A DNA stretch of 48,441 bases from the NCBI GenBank assembly GCA_021777355.1, contig JAJYDO010000011.1:1-48441 (forward strand). The letters run 5' to 3'. A program made the position numbers and the translations under genes. Below, piece by piece: positions 47,826-48,441 of the stretch (within the stretch, counting starts at the first letter, position 1; every line of letters begins with the position of its first letter). Source of the stretch: Actinomycetes bacterium (GTDB taxonomy: Bacteria > Actinomycetota > Acidimicrobiia > Acidimicrobiales > JABEUL01). The notes under the pieces are model-generated. The model saw only the letters and a list, made by a program, of their open reading frames with translations. It made no database searches and was not told the DNA's origin.

Positions 47826-48188
47826 TTATTCGTCGAAGTCTTTAGATCGAACTTCACCTTCATCCCGATTCTTTAGCATTTTTTTGAGATATTCGGTGCG
47901 TTTGTACATTCTAAGTAATAACCAGCCTGAAATACCTGCAATGTAACAGCCGGCAATTAGTGCCCAAATGCTTTGTGGAATTCTGAGAATAAATATAGCC
48001 GACAATATTCCACCTCCAACCATGTAAAACCCAATGGCAACGAGGACCCCAGAGTTAGTCATTAGCATTGAGAGTCGAATCTCTTCATGTCCCCTCTTGT
48101 AGGCATATCGGCCAAGTAAATACATAATGTACAGCGCCAAGATACCTGAAGCTATAGCACCACACAATACAATTGCTACATGAATCAC
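47826..48188 (-). CDS. Small membrane protein (about 3-4 TM helices)
   Basis: Hydrophobic 120 aa ORF: VAIVLCGAIASGILALYIMYLLG, VAIGFYMVGGGILSAIFIL, ALIAGCYIAGISGWLLL. Confidence 0.55.
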   Translation of the reverse strand: MIHVAIVLCGAIASGILALYIMYLLGRYAYKRGHEEIRLSMLMTNSGVLVAIGFYMVGGGILSAIFILRIPQSIWALIAGCYIAGISGWLLLRMYKRTEYLKKMLKNRDEGEVRSKDFDE

Positions 48189-48246
48189 AATCTACCGCAT
48201 CTATCTTTTCTTCTTATACCTTGATGGCAATAGTAATGAAATAATA

Positions 48247-48441
48247 GGGCTCTTCGCACCAATCCGTGGGTCGATTATGCAGCTTTCCGACCAGGTAGAG
48301 GTGGGCAGTAGCCACCACGATCGAGAAGACATAGTGCTATGAGGTTATCTGTTGATTTGAATCCGAATGCCTTTCTTGTAATCAAACGTAGTTTGGTGTT
48401 GGTTGATTCGATCAAGGCATTTGATAGTCCATGAGTGAGCG
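48247..48441 (-). mobile_element. Partial ISL3-family insertion sequence, 3' part including one terminal inverted repeat
   Basis: GGCTCTTCGCACCAATCCGTGGGTC at 48248 resembles ISL3-family ends; transposase C-terminus is encoded inward of it on the minus strand. Confidence 0.7.
48275..48441 (-). CDS. ISL3-family transposase, C-terminal part (truncated by window edge)
   Basis: Manual minus-strand translation ...LTHGLSNALIESTNTKLRLITRKAFGFKSTDNLIALCLLDRGGYCPPLPGRKAA*, typical of the ISL3 transposase C-terminus (N-A-L-xE-xxN-xK-xRxxxRxAFGF). Not in the ORF track because it is short. Confidence 0.8.
   Translation of the reverse strand, partial: LTHGLSNALIESTNTKLRLITRKAFGFKSTDNLIALCLLDRGGYCPPLPGRKAA

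Noticed and set aside
1-48441. CRISPR arrays, tRNA/rRNA genes, prophage or toxin-antitoxin/defence modules
   Set aside because: None recognised by reading; no regularly spaced repeats, no cloverleaf-like sequence and no phage structural genes seen.

Overview
This 48.4-kb window looks like an ordinary, gene-dense stretch of a chromosome. Protein family content and style suggest a moderate-GC actinobacterium, possibly Acidimicrobiia-like; this is inference only. About 30 well-supported CDSs are present: an ABC exporter fragment, glutamate dehydrogenase, an ABC-2 export operon with a TetR regulator, LLM and SDR oxidoreductases, a DUF2252 protein, an aquaporin-like channel, acyl-CoA synthetase, an AddAB/AdnAB-like helicase-nuclease pair, a HAD/APH-kinase/ACAD/SDR operon, a penicillin-acylase homologue, a MiaE/ferritin-like protein, RF3, acetyl-CoA synthetase, an MprF-like protein coupled to a hexapeptide acyltransferase, a thiolase, a thioesterase, and two large Cys-paired, BNR/Ycf48-like secreted proteins. 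The window ends in the 3' part of an ISL3-family IS element. The points most worth a second look are: (1) an operon whose gene order HAD-APH-ACAD reproduces the domain order of the fused animal protein ACAD10, with a divergent TetR gene and a 16-bp perfect palindrome between them; (2) a DUF2252 gene whose conserved N-terminus lies upstream of any ATG/GTG/TTG start; (3) a large secreted repeat protein split by a -1 frame change at or near a T5 run; (4) an aquaporin with both NPA boxes changed to NPI; (5) an apparently cytoplasmic penicillin-acylase homologue directly abutting a ferritin-like gene; (6) an unlisted ISL3 transposase C-terminus at the right edge. No tRNA, rRNA or CRISPR array was recognised. 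All family calls come from reading the protein sequences; no database search was run.
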